Shown: positions 50,111 to 60,715 of the stretch, piece by piece | Numbering within the stretch: position 1 is the first letter of the stretch | Layout of the letters: each line of letters opens with the position of its first letter | NCBI GenBank assembly: GCA_949545755.1 | Contig: CATITK010000018.1 | Location: 1-64,000 of the forward strand | Direction of reading: 5' to 3' | Length of the DNA: 64,000 nucleotides | Source of the DNA: Polaribacter sejongensis | GTDB lineage: Bacteria > Bacteroidota > Bacteroidia > Flavobacteriales > Flavobacteriaceae | The notes under the pieces: model-generated | What the model was told of the DNA's origin: nothing | The model's database searches: none | What the model saw: only the letters and a program-made list of their open reading frames with translations | Translations under genes and position numbers: made by a program

Positions 50111-50173
50111 GACACGGATTTATACAGATTTCTTGAAGGATTTTATGTTTGTTAAATGGGTGAAATCAGTGTC
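50111..50173. repeat. imperfect inverted element upstream of pdxJ
   Basis: GACACGGATTT (50111-50121) ... AAATCAGTGTC (50163-50173), 10/11 complementary. Confidence 0.45.
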
Positions 50174-50210
50174 AAAAAGAAAAAATATTTTCCCAATTAA
50201 ATCTAAGACA

Positions 50211-50924
50211 ATGACAAATTTAAGCGTTAACATTAATAAAATAGCAACTTTAAGAAATTCTCGTGGGGGAGATGTCCCTAATTTATTAAAAGTTGCAAGC
50301 GATATTGAAGGATTTGGTGGACAAGGAATTACAATTCACCCAAGACCAGATGAAAGACACATTCGTTACCAAGATGCAAGAGATTTAAAAAGCATTGTGA
50401 CAACAGAATACAATATTGAAGGAAATCCTATCAAATCTTTTATGGATTTGGTATTGGAAGTGAAGCCAACGCAAGTTACTTTGGTTCCAGATGGCATAGA
50501 CGCAATTACTTCTAACGCAGGTTGGGATACAATTACGCATCAATCTTTTTTACAGGAAGTAATTCAGGAATTTCAACAAAATGGAATTAGAACGTCAATT
50601 TTTATTGATACGGATGTAAAGTTGATTGAAGCTGCTGCACAAACGGGTGCAGATCGAATTGAGTTATACACAGAAGACTTTGCAACACAGTTTGAACTGG
50701 GAAACAGAGCGGCTATAAAACCATATACTGAAGCGGCTATTTTAGCTCATAAATTAGGGTTGGGATTAAATGCAGGCCATGATTTAAGCCTAGAAAATAT
50801 TAAATTTTTTAAAGAGAACATTCCTAATTTAGCAGAGGTATCTATTGGACACGCTTTAATTGCTGAAAGTTTGTATTTGGGTTTAGAAAATGTTGTAAAT
50901 ATGTATTTGCACCGATTGAAGTAA
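50211..50924 (+). CDS. pdxJ: pyridoxine 5'-phosphate synthase
   Basis: LSVNINKIATLRNSRGGDVPNLL, ITIHPRPDERHIRYQD; ATG at 50211 fits the family, 50133 extension lies in the repeat. Confidence 0.96.
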   Translation: MTNLSVNINKIATLRNSRGGDVPNLLKVASDIEGFGGQGITIHPRPDERHIRYQDARDLKSIVTTEYNIEGNPIKSFMDLVLEVKPTQVTLVPDGIDAITSNAGWDTITHQSFLQEVIQEFQQNGIRTSIFIDTDVKLIEAAAQTGADRIELYTEDFATQFELGNRAAIKPYTEAAILAHKLGLGLNAGHDLSLENIKFFKENIPNLAEVSIGHALIAESLYLGLENVVNMYLHRLK

Positions 50925-51019
50925 AAAAGTTAAAAAGCACAAAGTTACTCGTTTTAGAGAAAAAAAAGGAAATGTTGTGAATCTCTGAGGGCGCACTCTG
51001 TAATAATTAAAAAACGAAT

Positions 51020-51799
51020 ATGTCCAACAATCCAATACTACATGCAACCATAAAAGGAGTCGGAAGCCCTTTACTAATTTTACACGGTTATTTTGGAATG
51101 AGTGATAACTGGAAATCATTAGGAAACCAGTTTTCTAAAGACTTTCAAGTACATTTAATAGATCAAAGAAACCACGGGCGTAGTTTTCATGAAGATGCAT
51201 TTAATTACGAAGTTTTAGTAGAAGACTTATACCGCTATATTCAACAGAATCGATTGGATAAAGTTCACATAATAGGGCATTCTATGGGAGGAAAAACAGC
51301 CATGTTGTTTGCTGTTAGGTATCCTAATTTAGTTTCTCAGTTAATTATTGTAGATATTTCACCAAGAACTTATCAACCTCATCATAATGCAATTTTAGCA
51401 GGCTTAAATTCTATTGATTTTTCGATCCAAAATACGAGAAGTTTGGTTGACGATAAACTAGCAGAATTCATACCAGAAATTGGTGTGCGTCAGTTTTTAT
51501 TGAAAAATGTTTATTGGAAAGAAAAAGGACAATTAGCGTACCGATTTTACTTGGAATCGTTAACAAATAACAATTCAGAAATTGGTGAAGCATTGCCTTC
51601 TTTTACCGTTTTTGAGAATGAAACGTTGTTTTTAAAAGGGGATACATCAAACTATATCACTCAAGATGAAGCACCAATTATAGCTGCGCATTTTCCAAAT
51701 TCAAAAATTGTAGAAATTCAAAATGCAGGACATTGGTTGCATGCTGAAAATCCAAAACAATTTTATGCAGTGGTTTGTGCGTTTTTGAAGGTTTCATGA
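51020..51799 (+). CDS. alpha/beta hydrolase
   Basis: LILHGYFGMSDNWKSLGNQF, IGHSMGGKTAMLFA, GHWLHAENPKQF. Confidence 0.94.
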   Translation: MSNNPILHATIKGVGSPLLILHGYFGMSDNWKSLGNQFSKDFQVHLIDQRNHGRSFHEDAFNYEVLVEDLYRYIQQNRLDKVHIIGHSMGGKTAMLFAVRYPNLVSQLIIVDISPRTYQPHHNAILAGLNSIDFSIQNTRSLVDDKLAEFIPEIGVRQFLLKNVYWKEKGQLAYRFYLESLTNNNSEIGEALPSFTVFENETLFLKGDTSNYITQDEAPIIAAHFPNSKIVEIQNAGHWLHAENPKQFYAVVCAFLKVS

Positions 51800-51906
51800 T
51801 TGTAATGCTTGAATGTTTTTTTTTTAATATTGAATTAAGTTCAGTAACGGTGAAGTATATTAAAAGTGAACCAAGGACTGTTTTTTTTAATGAGTGATAA
51901 ATTAAA

Positions 51907-54000
51907 TTATTCAGCAATACTGTCTATCAGCATGGTTAGCAAATCTATCGCAGTTTTAGAAATTTTAGTACCAGGCCCATAAATTCCTAACGCACCCGCG
52001 TCAAATAAAAACGGATAATCTTGTGGTGGAATTACGCCACCAACAATAACCATAATATCTTCCCGATTGTATTTTTTGAGTTCAACAATCACTTTGGGAA
52101 CCAATGTTTTATGTCCTGCAGCCAAAGAAGAAATTCCTAATATATGAACATCGTTTTCTACGGCTTGTTTGACGGCCTCTTTTGGTGTTTGAAATAACGG
52201 ACCAATAGCTACATCAAAACCTATATCAGCATAACCAGTTGCTATGACTTTTGCCCCTCTATCGTGTCCATCTTGTCCTAACTTAGCAATCATAATTTTT
52301 GGACGTCTTCCTTCTAAATCAGTAAATTTATTTCTCAATTCAATCGCTTTCTTAAAAAATTTGTCGTTTTTCATTTCTTTACGATATACGCCAGAGATAG
52401 TTTTATGAACGGCTTTATGTCTGCCAAAAACAATTTCCAAAGCATCAGATATTTCACCCAAAGTAGCCCTATTTCTTGCTGCTGTTATTGCTAAGTCTAA
52501 CAGGTTTGTTTCTTCATGTACATCAGGATTTGTTGAGTTAACTGAGTTTTTAGCAGCAACTGTTAAGGCGACTAAAGATTTTTGAACTTGGAAAGTATTT
52601 CTTGTTGCTTTTAATTGGTTCAATCTTTCAATTTGAGAAATTCGAACCGCTTCATTATTAATTTCTAAAATAGGTAATGTTTTTTCTTCTTTTAGTTGAT
52701 ATTTATTTATACCAACGATGACCTCTTGTCCGCTATCAATTTTTGCTTGTTTAATAGCGGCAGCTTCTTCAATCCTCATTTTAGGAATTCCTTTTTCAAT
52801 GGCTTTTGTCATTCCTCCTAACTCCTCAATCTCACTGATTAATTCCCAGGCTTTGTTTGCGATCTCTTCCGTTAAATTTTCTACAAGATAACTTCCTGCC
52901 CAAGGATCTACCGTTTTGGTGATATGTGTTTCTTGTTGTAAATAGATTTGCGTATTTCTTGCAATTCTTGCGGAAAAATTGGTAGGCAATGCGATTGCTT
53001 CGTCAAAAGCATTTGTATGCAAACTTTGTGTGCCACCAAAAGCCGCCGCCATGGCTTCTATCGTTGTTCGTGCAACATTGTTAAAAGGATCCTGTGCAGT
53101 CAGTGACCAACCACTGGTTTGACAATGCGTTCTTAATGCGAATGATTTTGGATTTTTAGGATGGAATTGTTTTACCATTTTAGCCCATAACATTCTAGCA
53201 GCTCTTAATTTTGCAATCTCAGTAAAATGATCCATACCAATTGCCCAAAAGAAAGACAATCTTGGAGCAAAAGAATCTATTTTTAGACCTGCTTCAATTC
53301 CTTTTCTAAGATATTCTAATCCGTCTGCAAGTGTATAAGCAAGCTCAATTTCTGCTGAAGCACCTGCTTCTTGCATGTGGTATCCAGAAATAGAAATAGA
53401 ATGGTATTTTGGCATTTTTTTACTAGTATATTTGAATATATCAGCAATAATTTTCATGGAAGGAGCAGGAGGGTAAATGTATGTATTTCTTACCATGAAT
53501 TCTTTTAGGATGTCATTTTGAATTGTTCCAGATAATTGTTCTGGAGAAACACCTTGTTCTTCTGCAGCAACAATATAAAAAGCTAAAATTGGTAAAACAG
53601 CACCATTCATTGTCATAGAAACCGACATTTTATCTAACGGAATTTGGTCAAACAATAGCTTCATGTCTTCAACAGAATCTATGGCAACTCCAGCTTTTCC
53701 AACATCACCTTCTACGCGTTCGTGATCTGAATCATACCCTCGGTGGGTTGCTAAATCAAAAGCAACAGACAAACCTTTTTGTCCTGCTTTTAAATTTTTT
53801 TTGTAAAAGTCATTGCTTTCTTCGGCGGTAGAAAAACCAGCATATTGTCGAATCGTCCAAGGTCTTTTTACATACATTGTTGCGTAAGGACCTCTTAAAT
53901 ATGGCGCAATTCCGGCAACAAAATCTTCATGTATAAAGTCTTGTTGTCGTTCAAAATTTGAACTTTTTATTTTGATATGTTCAAATGATTTTCTACTCAT
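51907..54000 (-). CDS. scpA: methylmalonyl-CoA mutase large subunit
   Basis: [29 protein letters not shown]12 motif [16 protein letters not shown]. Confidence 0.98.
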   Translation of the reverse strand: MSRKSFEHIKIKSSNFERQQDFIHEDFVAGIAPYLRGPYATMYVKRPWTIRQYAGFSTAEESNDFYKKNLKAGQKGLSVAFDLATHRGYDSDHERVEGDVGKAGVAIDSVEDMKLLFDQIPLDKMSVSMTMNGAVLPILAFYIVAAEEQGVSPEQLSGTIQNDILKEFMVRNTYIYPPAPSMKIIADIFKYTSKKMPKYHSISISGYHMQEAGASAEIELAYTLADGLEYLRKGIEAGLKIDSFAPRLSFFWAIGMDHFTEIAKLRAARMLWAKMVKQFHPKNPKSFALRTHCQTSGWSLTAQDPFNNVARTTIEAMAAAFGGTQSLHTNAFDEAIALPTNFSARIARNTQIYLQQETHITKTVDPWAGSYLVENLTEEIANKAWELISEIEELGGMTKAIEKGIPKMRIEEAAAIKQAKIDSGQEVIVGINKYQLKEEKTLPILEINNEAVRISQIERLNQLKATRNTFQVQKSLVALTVAAKNSVNSTNPDVHEETNLLDLAITAARNRATLGEISDALEIVFGRHKAVHKTISGVYRKEMKNDKFFKKAIELRNKFTDLEGRRPKIMIAKLGQDGHDRGAKVIATGYADIGFDVAIGPLFQTPKEAVKQAVENDVHILGISSLAAGHKTLVPKVIVELKKYNREDIMVIVGGVIPPQDYPFLFDAGALGIYGPGTKISKTAIDLLTMLIDSIAE

Positions 54001-55348
54001 TTTCTTGTGCTAATCTCTCTTTTTCTATGGTTTCAGAAAGACGTTTTCTATTAATTGGTGGAATCAATGTTTTTATATTTCGCTTTTTTAAAAAAGGATA
54101 TAAGTTCAAATGATGCTTCATTCTATCCTCTTTATTCGCATGTACATTTGTACCCAATAAAACAATATTTTTACGGTTCAAATTATTTTCTTCTGTAGCA
54201 GCGCTTTCACTTATTTTCTTTTGGATGCTTCCTGCTTTTAATTGCTTTAAGAAACCACCACTTTTTTCTATTTGCTTAAAAAGAGTCAATGCATTTATGG
54301 CTAACTGTTGCGTAATAGATTCAATGTAATAGGAACCCTCTGCAGCGTTTTGAGCTTCTCTTAAGTAACTTTCTTGTTGTAAAATTAGGAGTTGATTTCT
54401 TGAAATACGCTCTCCAAACTCATTCGATTTATCGTAAAGATGATCATAAGACACATTGGAAATAGTAGTAGCGCCTCCTAAGATTGCACTCATGCATTCT
54501 GTTGTAGTTCTTAGTAGATTCACATTATAATCATACAACGTTTTATTTCTTAAACTAGGTTGTACAAAAATAGTGGCTTCTCTATTTTCTGAATCATATT
54601 CTTTTAAGAGGGTAGCCCATAATATTCTAAAAGCTCTTAATTTGGCAATTTCGAAAAAATAATTACTTCCTACAGAAAACGAAAAATGAATTTTTTTAAT
54701 CACATCAACACCAAATTCATTTAAATATTCATTTGCGTGTGCTAGCGTATATGCCAACTGTTGTGTAATTGTAGCTCCTGAATTTTGATATAAATCAGTA
54801 GAAACTGAAATGCAATTTTTAGTGTTTTTTTGAAGGGTATTCAATTTATTGAAATCTTCTTTTAAGTTATAAAACCAATTGCCAGTTTCTGCTAAATTTC
54901 CAATAATATCTATTTGAAAATACGTGTTATTCGGGTTGATGAGTTTTGATAATTTGATAAAGAAAACTGGAGATAGAAAGTGAAACTTAAAATATAGAAT
55001 TGTTGTTTTTAAATCAATATTTTTTAATATAGTTTCACAAGTAAAAGGTTTTTTTGCTATAAATTGTATAGAGTTTGCGCCTTTACTTAAAGCATTTTTA
55101 GCTAAAGAATTCGCTATTTTTTCATCATCTATAAAAATAGTTTGACAAACATTAAACCCTTTTTTTTGAGTTTTTATTTTACAATGCGTACGATCTTCTT
55201 TGGTGTAAAAGGGTTTGACAATAATTCCTTCGTCAGTTCTCCAAAGCAGGGAGTCATTATAGTCTTCACCCTTTAAATCTACTTGAATTTTTTGTTTCCA
55301 AGCAGCAGGCGTTGTTTTTTGAAATTCATCGAAAAGAGAAGTACTCAT
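53993..55348 (-). CDS. mutA: methylmalonyl-CoA mutase small subunit
   Basis: Mutase-like ([30 protein letters not shown]), overlaps scpA start. Confidence 0.92.
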   Translation of the reverse strand: MSTSLFDEFQKTTPAAWKQKIQVDLKGEDYNDSLLWRTDEGIIVKPFYTKEDRTHCKIKTQKKGFNVCQTIFIDDEKIANSLAKNALSKGANSIQFIAKKPFTCETILKNIDLKTTILYFKFHFLSPVFFIKLSKLINPNNTYFQIDIIGNLAETGNWFYNLKEDFNKLNTLQKNTKNCISVSTDLYQNSGATITQQLAYTLAHANEYLNEFGVDVIKKIHFSFSVGSNYFFEIAKLRAFRILWATLLKEYDSENREATIFVQPSLRNKTLYDYNVNLLRTTTECMSAILGGATTISNVSYDHLYDKSNEFGERISRNQLLILQQESYLREAQNAAEGSYYIESITQQLAINALTLFKQIEKSGGFLKQLKAGSIQKKISESAATEENNLNRKNIVLLGTNVHANKEDRMKHHLNLYPFLKKRNIKTLIPPINRKRLSETIEKERLAQENE

Positions 55349-55666
55349 TTATTTTTTTATGGTATCAAATTCTATGACGTATATATCTTCATTTTCTTTT
55401 TTCATCAAATATTTTTCTCTTGCAAATCGTTCTAGTTGAATCGAATCTTGGAGTTTTTTGATGGTGGCTTTGTCTGCTGCGATATTCTTTTTGTAAAATG
55501 TTATGGTGCGCTCTAAGTCATTAATTTCTTTATCAAATTTTCTATGAGTTAAATAGGAATTTTCGTCAAAAAACAACATCCATATTAAAAAAGGCACCAG
55601 GATTAAAACAAAAATATTTGTAATAATTTTGACTATCTTGTTTTTTTTAAATTTGTTAAAAGTCAT
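55349..55666 (-). CDS. septum formation initiator family protein (DivIC/FtsB-like)
   Basis: Single TM plus coiled coil, ERFAREKYLMKKENEDIYVIE. Confidence 0.9.
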   Translation of the reverse strand: MTFNKFKKNKIVKIITNIFVLILVPFLIWMLFFDENSYLTHRKFDKEINDLERTITFYKKNIAADKATIKKLQDSIQLERFAREKYLMKKENEDIYVIEFDTIKK

Positions 55667-55673
55667 AAAAAAA

Positions 55674-56279
55674 TTATAAACGTTCGTTAATTACTGTTTT
55701 CACGATTTCAATTGCAACAGAATTGTAATTATCATTTGGGATAATAATGTCTGCAAATTTTTTAGAAGGTGCGATAAAATCTTTATGCATTGGTTTTAAG
55801 GTGTTTTGGTATCGGCTTAAAACCTCATCAATATCTCTTCCTCTTTCTGAGGTATCTCTTTTAATTCGTCTAATCAAACGTTCATCAGTAGCTGCATTGA
55901 TAAATATTTTTATATCAATCAGGTCTCTTAACGCTTTGTTATTGAAGATTAAGATTCCTTCAATGATTACTACTTTTGAAGGCCTTTTTTCAAGCGTATC
56001 TTTTATTCTATTATGTGTAACAAAAGAATAGAGAGGTTGTTCAATTTTTTTTCCTGATTTTAATATTTCTAATTGTTGAACAATTAAACCAAAATCGATC
56101 GCTGCTGGATGATCAAAATTGATTTGTTTGCGCTCCTCATAAGTCAAGTTGTCCGTCGATTTGTAATAAGAATCTTGAGAGATTATACAAACTTCTCCAG
56201 TAGGTAAATCTTTAATTATTTGATTTACAAAGGTTGTTTTACCACTTCCTGTACCTCCAGCAATTCCAATAATGAGCAT
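55674..56279 (-). CDS. udk: uridine kinase
   Basis: IGIAGGTGSGKTTFVNQII, SQDSYYK, NFDHPAAIDF, VVIIEGILIF. Confidence 0.97.
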   Translation of the reverse strand: MLIIGIAGGTGSGKTTFVNQIIKDLPTGEVCIISQDSYYKSTDNLTYEERKQINFDHPAAIDFGLIVQQLEILKSGKKIEQPLYSFVTHNRIKDTLEKRPSKVVIIEGILIFNNKALRDLIDIKIFINAATDERLIRRIKRDTSERGRDIDEVLSRYQNTLKPMHKDFIAPSKKFADIIIPNDNYNSVAIEIVKTVINERL

Positions 56280-56590
56280 ATAGTTATGGTTAAGGTAATT
56301 AATTTACTAAAATAATAAATATTTTACAATATGTTCGTTTTATTATTCTCTTAATGTAGACTTCAATTACCTCAATTTAATAATCTAATTCAGTCCTATA
56401 TATTTTACTAATTTTAGAGGTATTAATTAAGTTTATAAGTTCTTATTTGTTTGTAAGTAAAAAATATATTTTGAGACCTTTAAAATTCAGCCGTTGGAGT
56501 GAAGCTTTTGATGATGTTCAGAATAAGCTTCTCATCTATATTTAGTGTCTATAAATAGCTAATCGCTATAATAAATAATCACTTTAAAAG

Positions 56591-56664
56591 AGCCGATGGA
56601 GGGACTCGAACCCACGACCTGCTGATTACAAATCAGCTGCTCTAGCCAGCTGAGCTACATCGGC
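56591..56664 (-). tRNA. tRNA-Thr (anticodon TGT)
   Basis: Reverse complement GCCGATGTAGCTCAGCTGGCTAGAGCAGCTGATTTGTAATCAGCAGGTCGTGGGTTCGAGTCCCTCCATCGGC folds as cloverleaf; anticodon loop TTTGTAA. Confidence 0.96.
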
Positions 56665-56739
56665 TTTTAAATTTCAAGAGCGCAAATAAAGTGTAAATAT
56701 TCATAGATACCAAAATAAATTTTGATTTTTTTACAAAAA

Positions 56740-56765
56740 AAAGCTTCAAATAAATAGGAAGCTTT
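56740..56765 (-). terminator. intrinsic terminator of the photolyase gene
   Basis: AAAGCTTC...GAAGCTTT with T-run on the minus strand. Confidence 0.7.
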
Positions 56766-56833
56766 AAATTTTGGACACACAGTTTTGTCCCTTTTATTGT
56801 AAGTTTAATTTGATGTAAACAACATTCGGTATT

Positions 56834-58150
56834 TTAGAAGTCTGTTAGTGCTTTTTTATAAGTTTCTAAGCAGCGTTCTCTCGCAAATTTATGTTCTACA
56901 ATAGGAGTAGGGTAGGTGAGTTCTTGGAAATCTGGAACCCATTTTTTTAAATATTTCAATTCTTTGTCAAATTTTTGAATCTGAGTTGTTGGGTTAAAAA
57001 TCCTAAAATAAGGAGCTGCATCAACACCACAACCTGCAACCCATTGCCAATTTCCTATATTACTTGATTGTTCATAATCGTGAAGTTTTTCTGCAAAATA
57101 AGCTTCTCCCCATCTCCAATCTATTAATAAGTGTTTGCAAAGAAAACTCCCAACTAACATTCTCACTCTATTGTGCATAAAACCTGTTTTATTGAGTTCT
57201 CGCATTCCTGCATCTACCAGTGGGTATCCCGTTTCTCCTTTACACCAAGCATCAAATTCTTTTTCGTTGTTTCTCCATAAGATTCTATCATATTTTGGCT
57301 TGAAACTATCTTTAGTTGTCTCAGGAAAATGCCATAGAATTTGCATGAAAAATTCACGCCATATCAATTCTTTTAAGAACGTAATATTATCACTTTTAGA
57401 TGCTTTTTCAACCATTCTTCGAACACTTACGGTTCCAAAACGTAAATGAGTTCCTAGCCTTGAAGTGCTGTCTTTTGCAGGAAAGTTTCTAGTTTCTTCA
57501 TACGTGTCAATATTTTTTGATGAAACTTTATAGGATGCAACCTTTATGTTGGCTGGTACAAAACCAATTTTCTCTAAACTTAAAAATGGAAGTTTCGCTT
57601 CTTTGATTAAATTATCTAAATAATCTTCTGAAGGAAAAAATTGAATTCCTTTATATTGAAGAGCTTCCATCCACTTTTTTGAAAAGGGCGTATATACTTT
57701 ATAAGGAGTTCCATCTTTTTTTACAATTTCATTTCTTTCAAATACTACTTGGTCTTTATAGGTTTTGAAAAGTATTTCTTTAGAGGATAAAAATTCGTTA
57801 ATTTCTAGATCTCTTTTAATGGCATAGGGTTCATAATCATGATTTGTATAAACAGTATCAATCGAGTATTTTTCTGTTAATGAGTTAAAAATAGCTGTTG
57901 GTTTTCCGTGATAAATAGCTATAGAACTGCCTATTTTGTGAAGTTGCTGATTGATGTTTTCTAGTTCTTGGTGAAGAAAAGAGACACGCGCGTCATCTGC
58001 TGGAAGTTTACTTAAAATTTCTGCATCGAAAATAAAAATAGGCACTATTTTTTTACCTGATTTTAACGCATGAAATAATCCACAATTGTCCTCTAATCGT
58101 AAGTCTCTTCTAAACCAGAAAATGTTTATTTTTTCATCCATTATTTGCAT
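56834..58150 (-). CDS. deoxyribodipyrimidine photolyase (class I-like cryptochrome/photolyase)
   Basis: INIFWFRRDLRLEDNCGL, SRLGTHLRFGTVSVR, WCKGETGYPLVDAGMRELNKTGFMHNRVRM. Confidence 0.95.
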   Translation of the reverse strand: MQIMDEKINIFWFRRDLRLEDNCGLFHALKSGKKIVPIFIFDAEILSKLPADDARVSFLHQELENINQQLHKIGSSIAIYHGKPTAIFNSLTEKYSIDTVYTNHDYEPYAIKRDLEINEFLSSKEILFKTYKDQVVFERNEIVKKDGTPYKVYTPFSKKWMEALQYKGIQFFPSEDYLDNLIKEAKLPFLSLEKIGFVPANIKVASYKVSSKNIDTYEETRNFPAKDSTSRLGTHLRFGTVSVRRMVEKASKSDNITFLKELIWREFFMQILWHFPETTKDSFKPKYDRILWRNNEKEFDAWCKGETGYPLVDAGMRELNKTGFMHNRVRMLVGSFLCKHLLIDWRWGEAYFAEKLHDYEQSSNIGNWQWVAGCGVDAAPYFRIFNPTTQIQKFDKELKYLKKWVPDFQELTYPTPIVEHKFARERCLETYKKALTDF

Positions 58151-58605
58151 TCTCCAAAAAGTTCAATTAATTTTTTTTGCCTGTAAGAAAATATTTCTTC
58201 TAATTTTGGTTTTACTAAAATTGGATGTATCAATTGCCCCAGAATTCCTAAGGGAACTTTGTAGTCTATAATGTCTTCTAGTTCGACACCTCCATCAATT
58301 TCTTTGATAAAGTGTTTATGATTCCAAAGTGCATAAGGGCCATACATTTGTTCATCTACAAAATATTTTTTTTCTTCTATATGTGTGATTTCTGAAACCC
58401 ATTTGGTTTTAATACCTAATAAAGGGGTCACGATATATTGTATAATTTGTCCAGTGTATAGAGGTCTGTCTATTGTTGAAATTATATTGAAACTCATATA
58501 ATCTGGCGTAATTTCTTTTAAGTTTTTTGGGTTGGATAAAAATTCCCAAGCTTTCTCAATTGAAATAGGGAGTTTTTGTTTTTTATGGAGTGTGTAAATT
58601 TTCAT
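58141..58605 (-). CDS. SRPBCC/cyclase-like family protein
   Basis: PISIEKAWEFLSNPKNLKEITP; overlaps photolyase start. Confidence 0.88.
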   Translation of the reverse strand: MKIYTLHKKQKLPISIEKAWEFLSNPKNLKEITPDYMSFNIISTIDRPLYTGQIIQYIVTPLLGIKTKWVSEITHIEEKKYFVDEQMYGPYALWNHKHFIKEIDGGVELEDIIDYKVPLGILGQLIHPILVKPKLEEIFSYRQKKLIELFGECK

Positions 58606-58606
58606 A

Positions 58607-59068
58607 TTAATTATGAATTAGAATATAGAGGTTTAATGAAGTTGCGATGCACAACCAAATTATATAAGGGAGTAATAAAAATTTATAATTTCCAGTTTTA
58701 TTACTTAATCTAAAAAAATAATAAAAAATAAGCGCTGTTAATAACGCTATTATTATCAGGCCTAAAAAGACAGCGTGTTGATTGAAAAAAACATAATTCC
58801 AACTAACGTTTAGAATAAATTGAATTAAAAAGACACGGGTTAATTTTATGCCAATTCCCTTTGTAAATTGTTTTCCTAAATAGATTGAAAAACTAATCAT
58901 AATAGCAGTCCAAGCAATTCCAAAAACAAAACCTGGAGGTGTCCAAGGGGCTTGATTTAAATTTGTATACCAAATAGAAAGAGGTCCATTGTTCATAAAC
59001 CAAGTCCCAATAGCTAAGCCACTAAAGTTTATAATTAAAAACAAAAGAGTAATTCTGAGTTGCTTCAC
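58607..59068 (-). CDS. TspO/MBR family tryptophan-rich sensory protein
   Basis: Five TM helices; PWTPPGFVFGIAWTAIMISFSIYLG. Confidence 0.93.
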   Translation of the reverse strand: MKQLRITLLFLIINFSGLAIGTWFMNNGPLSIWYTNLNQAPWTPPGFVFGIAWTAIMISFSIYLGKQFTKGIGIKLTRVFLIQFILNVSWNYVFFNQHAVFLGLIIIALLTALIFYYFFRLSNKTGNYKFLLLPYIIWLCIATSLNLYILIHN

Positions 59069-59074
59069 GCTCTA

Positions 59075-59245
59075 TTATTTAGTCTTTAAAGATTCAATTT
59101 TTTTAAGAACATTATCTGCTTCTAAATATTTTTTATCACTGTCGCTGCGGTTGATAGATTGCAATTTGTATGCTTCTTCCATTAATTTTTTATAGGAATC
59201 TTGTAATTTATCTTCCTCACTTTTCTTTTTAAAGATACCAAACAT
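59075..59245 (-). CDS. Lacal_2735-type small protein, 56 aa (absent from ORF track)
   Basis: MFGIFKKKSEEDKLQDSYKKLMEEAYKLQSINRSDSDKKYLEADNVLKKIESLKTK-stop. Confidence 0.8.
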   Translation of the reverse strand: MFGIFKKKSEEDKLQDSYKKLMEEAYKLQSINRSDSDKKYLEADNVLKKIESLKTK

Positions 59246-59249
59246 AATT

Positions 59250-59723
59250 TTATGATTTTAATTGTTTTGTGATTTTTGAACTCAATGGTTTTGTAATTGA
59301 TAAATAATAATCAATTAATTTTCCTTCAGGAGAAAGTAAATATTTTTGAAAGTTCCATTTTACAGAAGAGCTCTTTTTATTATTTAATTCTCTCGTGGTT
59401 AGCCAAGTATATAACGGATGTTGGTGACTACCTTTTACATCTACTTTCTCTGTAATTAAAAAAGAAACACCATAATTTAATTCACAAAACTCTTGAATAA
59501 CTTCGTTATTACCTGGCTCTTGTTTTCCAAATTGATTGCAAGGAACTCCTATAACAACCAATTTGTCTTGATATGTTTTATATAACTCTTCCAAACCTTT
59601 GTATTGAGGTGTAAAACCACATTTAGAAGCCACATTTACAAAGAGGATATACTTCCCTTTAAAGTCTAATATTTGGATAGGGGTGTTCTGGAGACTTTTA
59701 ATCTCTATATCGTAAATACGCAT
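59250..59723 (-). CDS. glutathione peroxidase family protein
   Basis: ILFVNVASKCGFTPQYKGLEELYKTYQDKLVVIGVPCNQFGKQEPG (Cys form), VKWNFQKYLL. Confidence 0.95.
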   Translation of the reverse strand: MRIYDIEIKSLQNTPIQILDFKGKYILFVNVASKCGFTPQYKGLEELYKTYQDKLVVIGVPCNQFGKQEPGNNEVIQEFCELNYGVSFLITEKVDVKGSHQHPLYTWLTTRELNNKKSSSVKWNFQKYLLSPEGKLIDYYLSITKPLSSKITKQLKS

Positions 59724-59738
59724 ACTATTGAAATTTAA

Positions 59739-60422
59739 TTAAATTTTAAAACTTACAATTCCGCAGTCTAATTCAAAGATTTGACCAGAAATTGAGCTGG
59801 CTTTATCAGAGATTAAAAAAGTTGCTAAGTCCGCAACTTCTTGTGGAGCCAAATATTTTTTTAATGGATGACGTTCTTTAATCATTTCTATCATTCGTTC
59901 ATTACGCAATAATTTTGCTGCCAAATCAGTGTCTGTTACCGTTGGTGCAATTGCATTTACACGAATCAAAGGGGCTAATTCTGCTCCCATAGATTTTGTT
60001 AAACCCTCTACGGCAGATTTTGCAGCAGCTACACTTGCATGAAAAGGCATCCCTAACTTTGCTGCAACGGTACTGAAAAGTAATATGGAAGGTTTGTTTC
60101 CTTTTTTTAATGAAGGTAAATAATGTTGAATTGCTTTAACAGCACCAATAACATTTATTTCAAAGTCATTTCTAAAATCGTCTAGTTTTAGTCTAGAAAT
60201 TGGTTTTAAATTGATGCTCCCTGGACAATAAATTAAGGTGTCTATTTCTTCAAAATAAGGTAATTCATCTGTAAGAATATCACAGGTGATATGGGTAAGA
60301 TTACTGTGGCTAAGTAAGGGGGCAGTTCTGCTTATATTGATCACTAAATTTTCATCTAATAAAGACGTAACAATTGCATTTCCAACTCCTTTACTTCCTC
60401 CAATAATTAAAATTTTATTCAT
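59739..60422 (-). CDS. SDR family oxidoreductase
   Basis: ILIIGGSKGVGNAIV, ASVAAAKSAVEGLTKSMGAEL. Confidence 0.9.
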   Translation of the reverse strand: MNKILIIGGSKGVGNAIVTSLLDENLVINISRTAPLLSHSNLTHITCDILTDELPYFEEIDTLIYCPGSINLKPISRLKLDDFRNDFEINVIGAVKAIQHYLPSLKKGNKPSILLFSTVAAKLGMPFHASVAAAKSAVEGLTKSMGAELAPLIRVNAIAPTVTDTDLAAKLLRNERMIEMIKERHPLKKYLAPQEVADLATFLISDKASSISGQIFELDCGIVSFKI

Positions 60423-60428
60423 ATGCTT

Positions 60429-60644
60429 TTAAGGTCTTCCTTTCAAGCGCTTTTCAATTTTTTGTTTAATTGCAGTTAAGCGCTTCATTATATCCATGAT
60501 TTCAGGACTTTTTTCCAACTTGTATACTTCGTTAAGCTCTAGTATTAAAGCTTTTACTTCTCTTGACACTACAATTCTATCACTTGTATTTTTAAAAGAG
60601 AATTTTCTATTCTCAAATTCTTCAGCTCTTTCTAATAAATCCAT
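60429..60644 (-). CDS. small protein of unknown function, paralogue A
   Basis: 71 aa, shares the pattern MDL..(A)xEFExRK...TSDRI...REVK.LIL.LNE.YK...IMDIMKRLT.IKQ..E.RLKGRP with 60716-60940. Confidence 0.8.
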   Translation of the reverse strand: MDLLERAEEFENRKFSFKNTSDRIVVSREVKALILELNEVYKLEKSPEIMDIMKRLTAIKQKIEKRLKGRP

Positions 60645-60715
60645 TATTCGTTTTCAGTTTTTATAATCGGTAATATAATTATAAAACCTAGAAAAGCAAT
60701 AAAAATGTTTATTAA

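Noticed and set aside
50133-50210. N-terminal extension of PdxJ in the ORF track
   Set aside because: Family N-terminus begins at MTNLSVNINKIATLRN (50211); the extension lies in the intergenic repeat.
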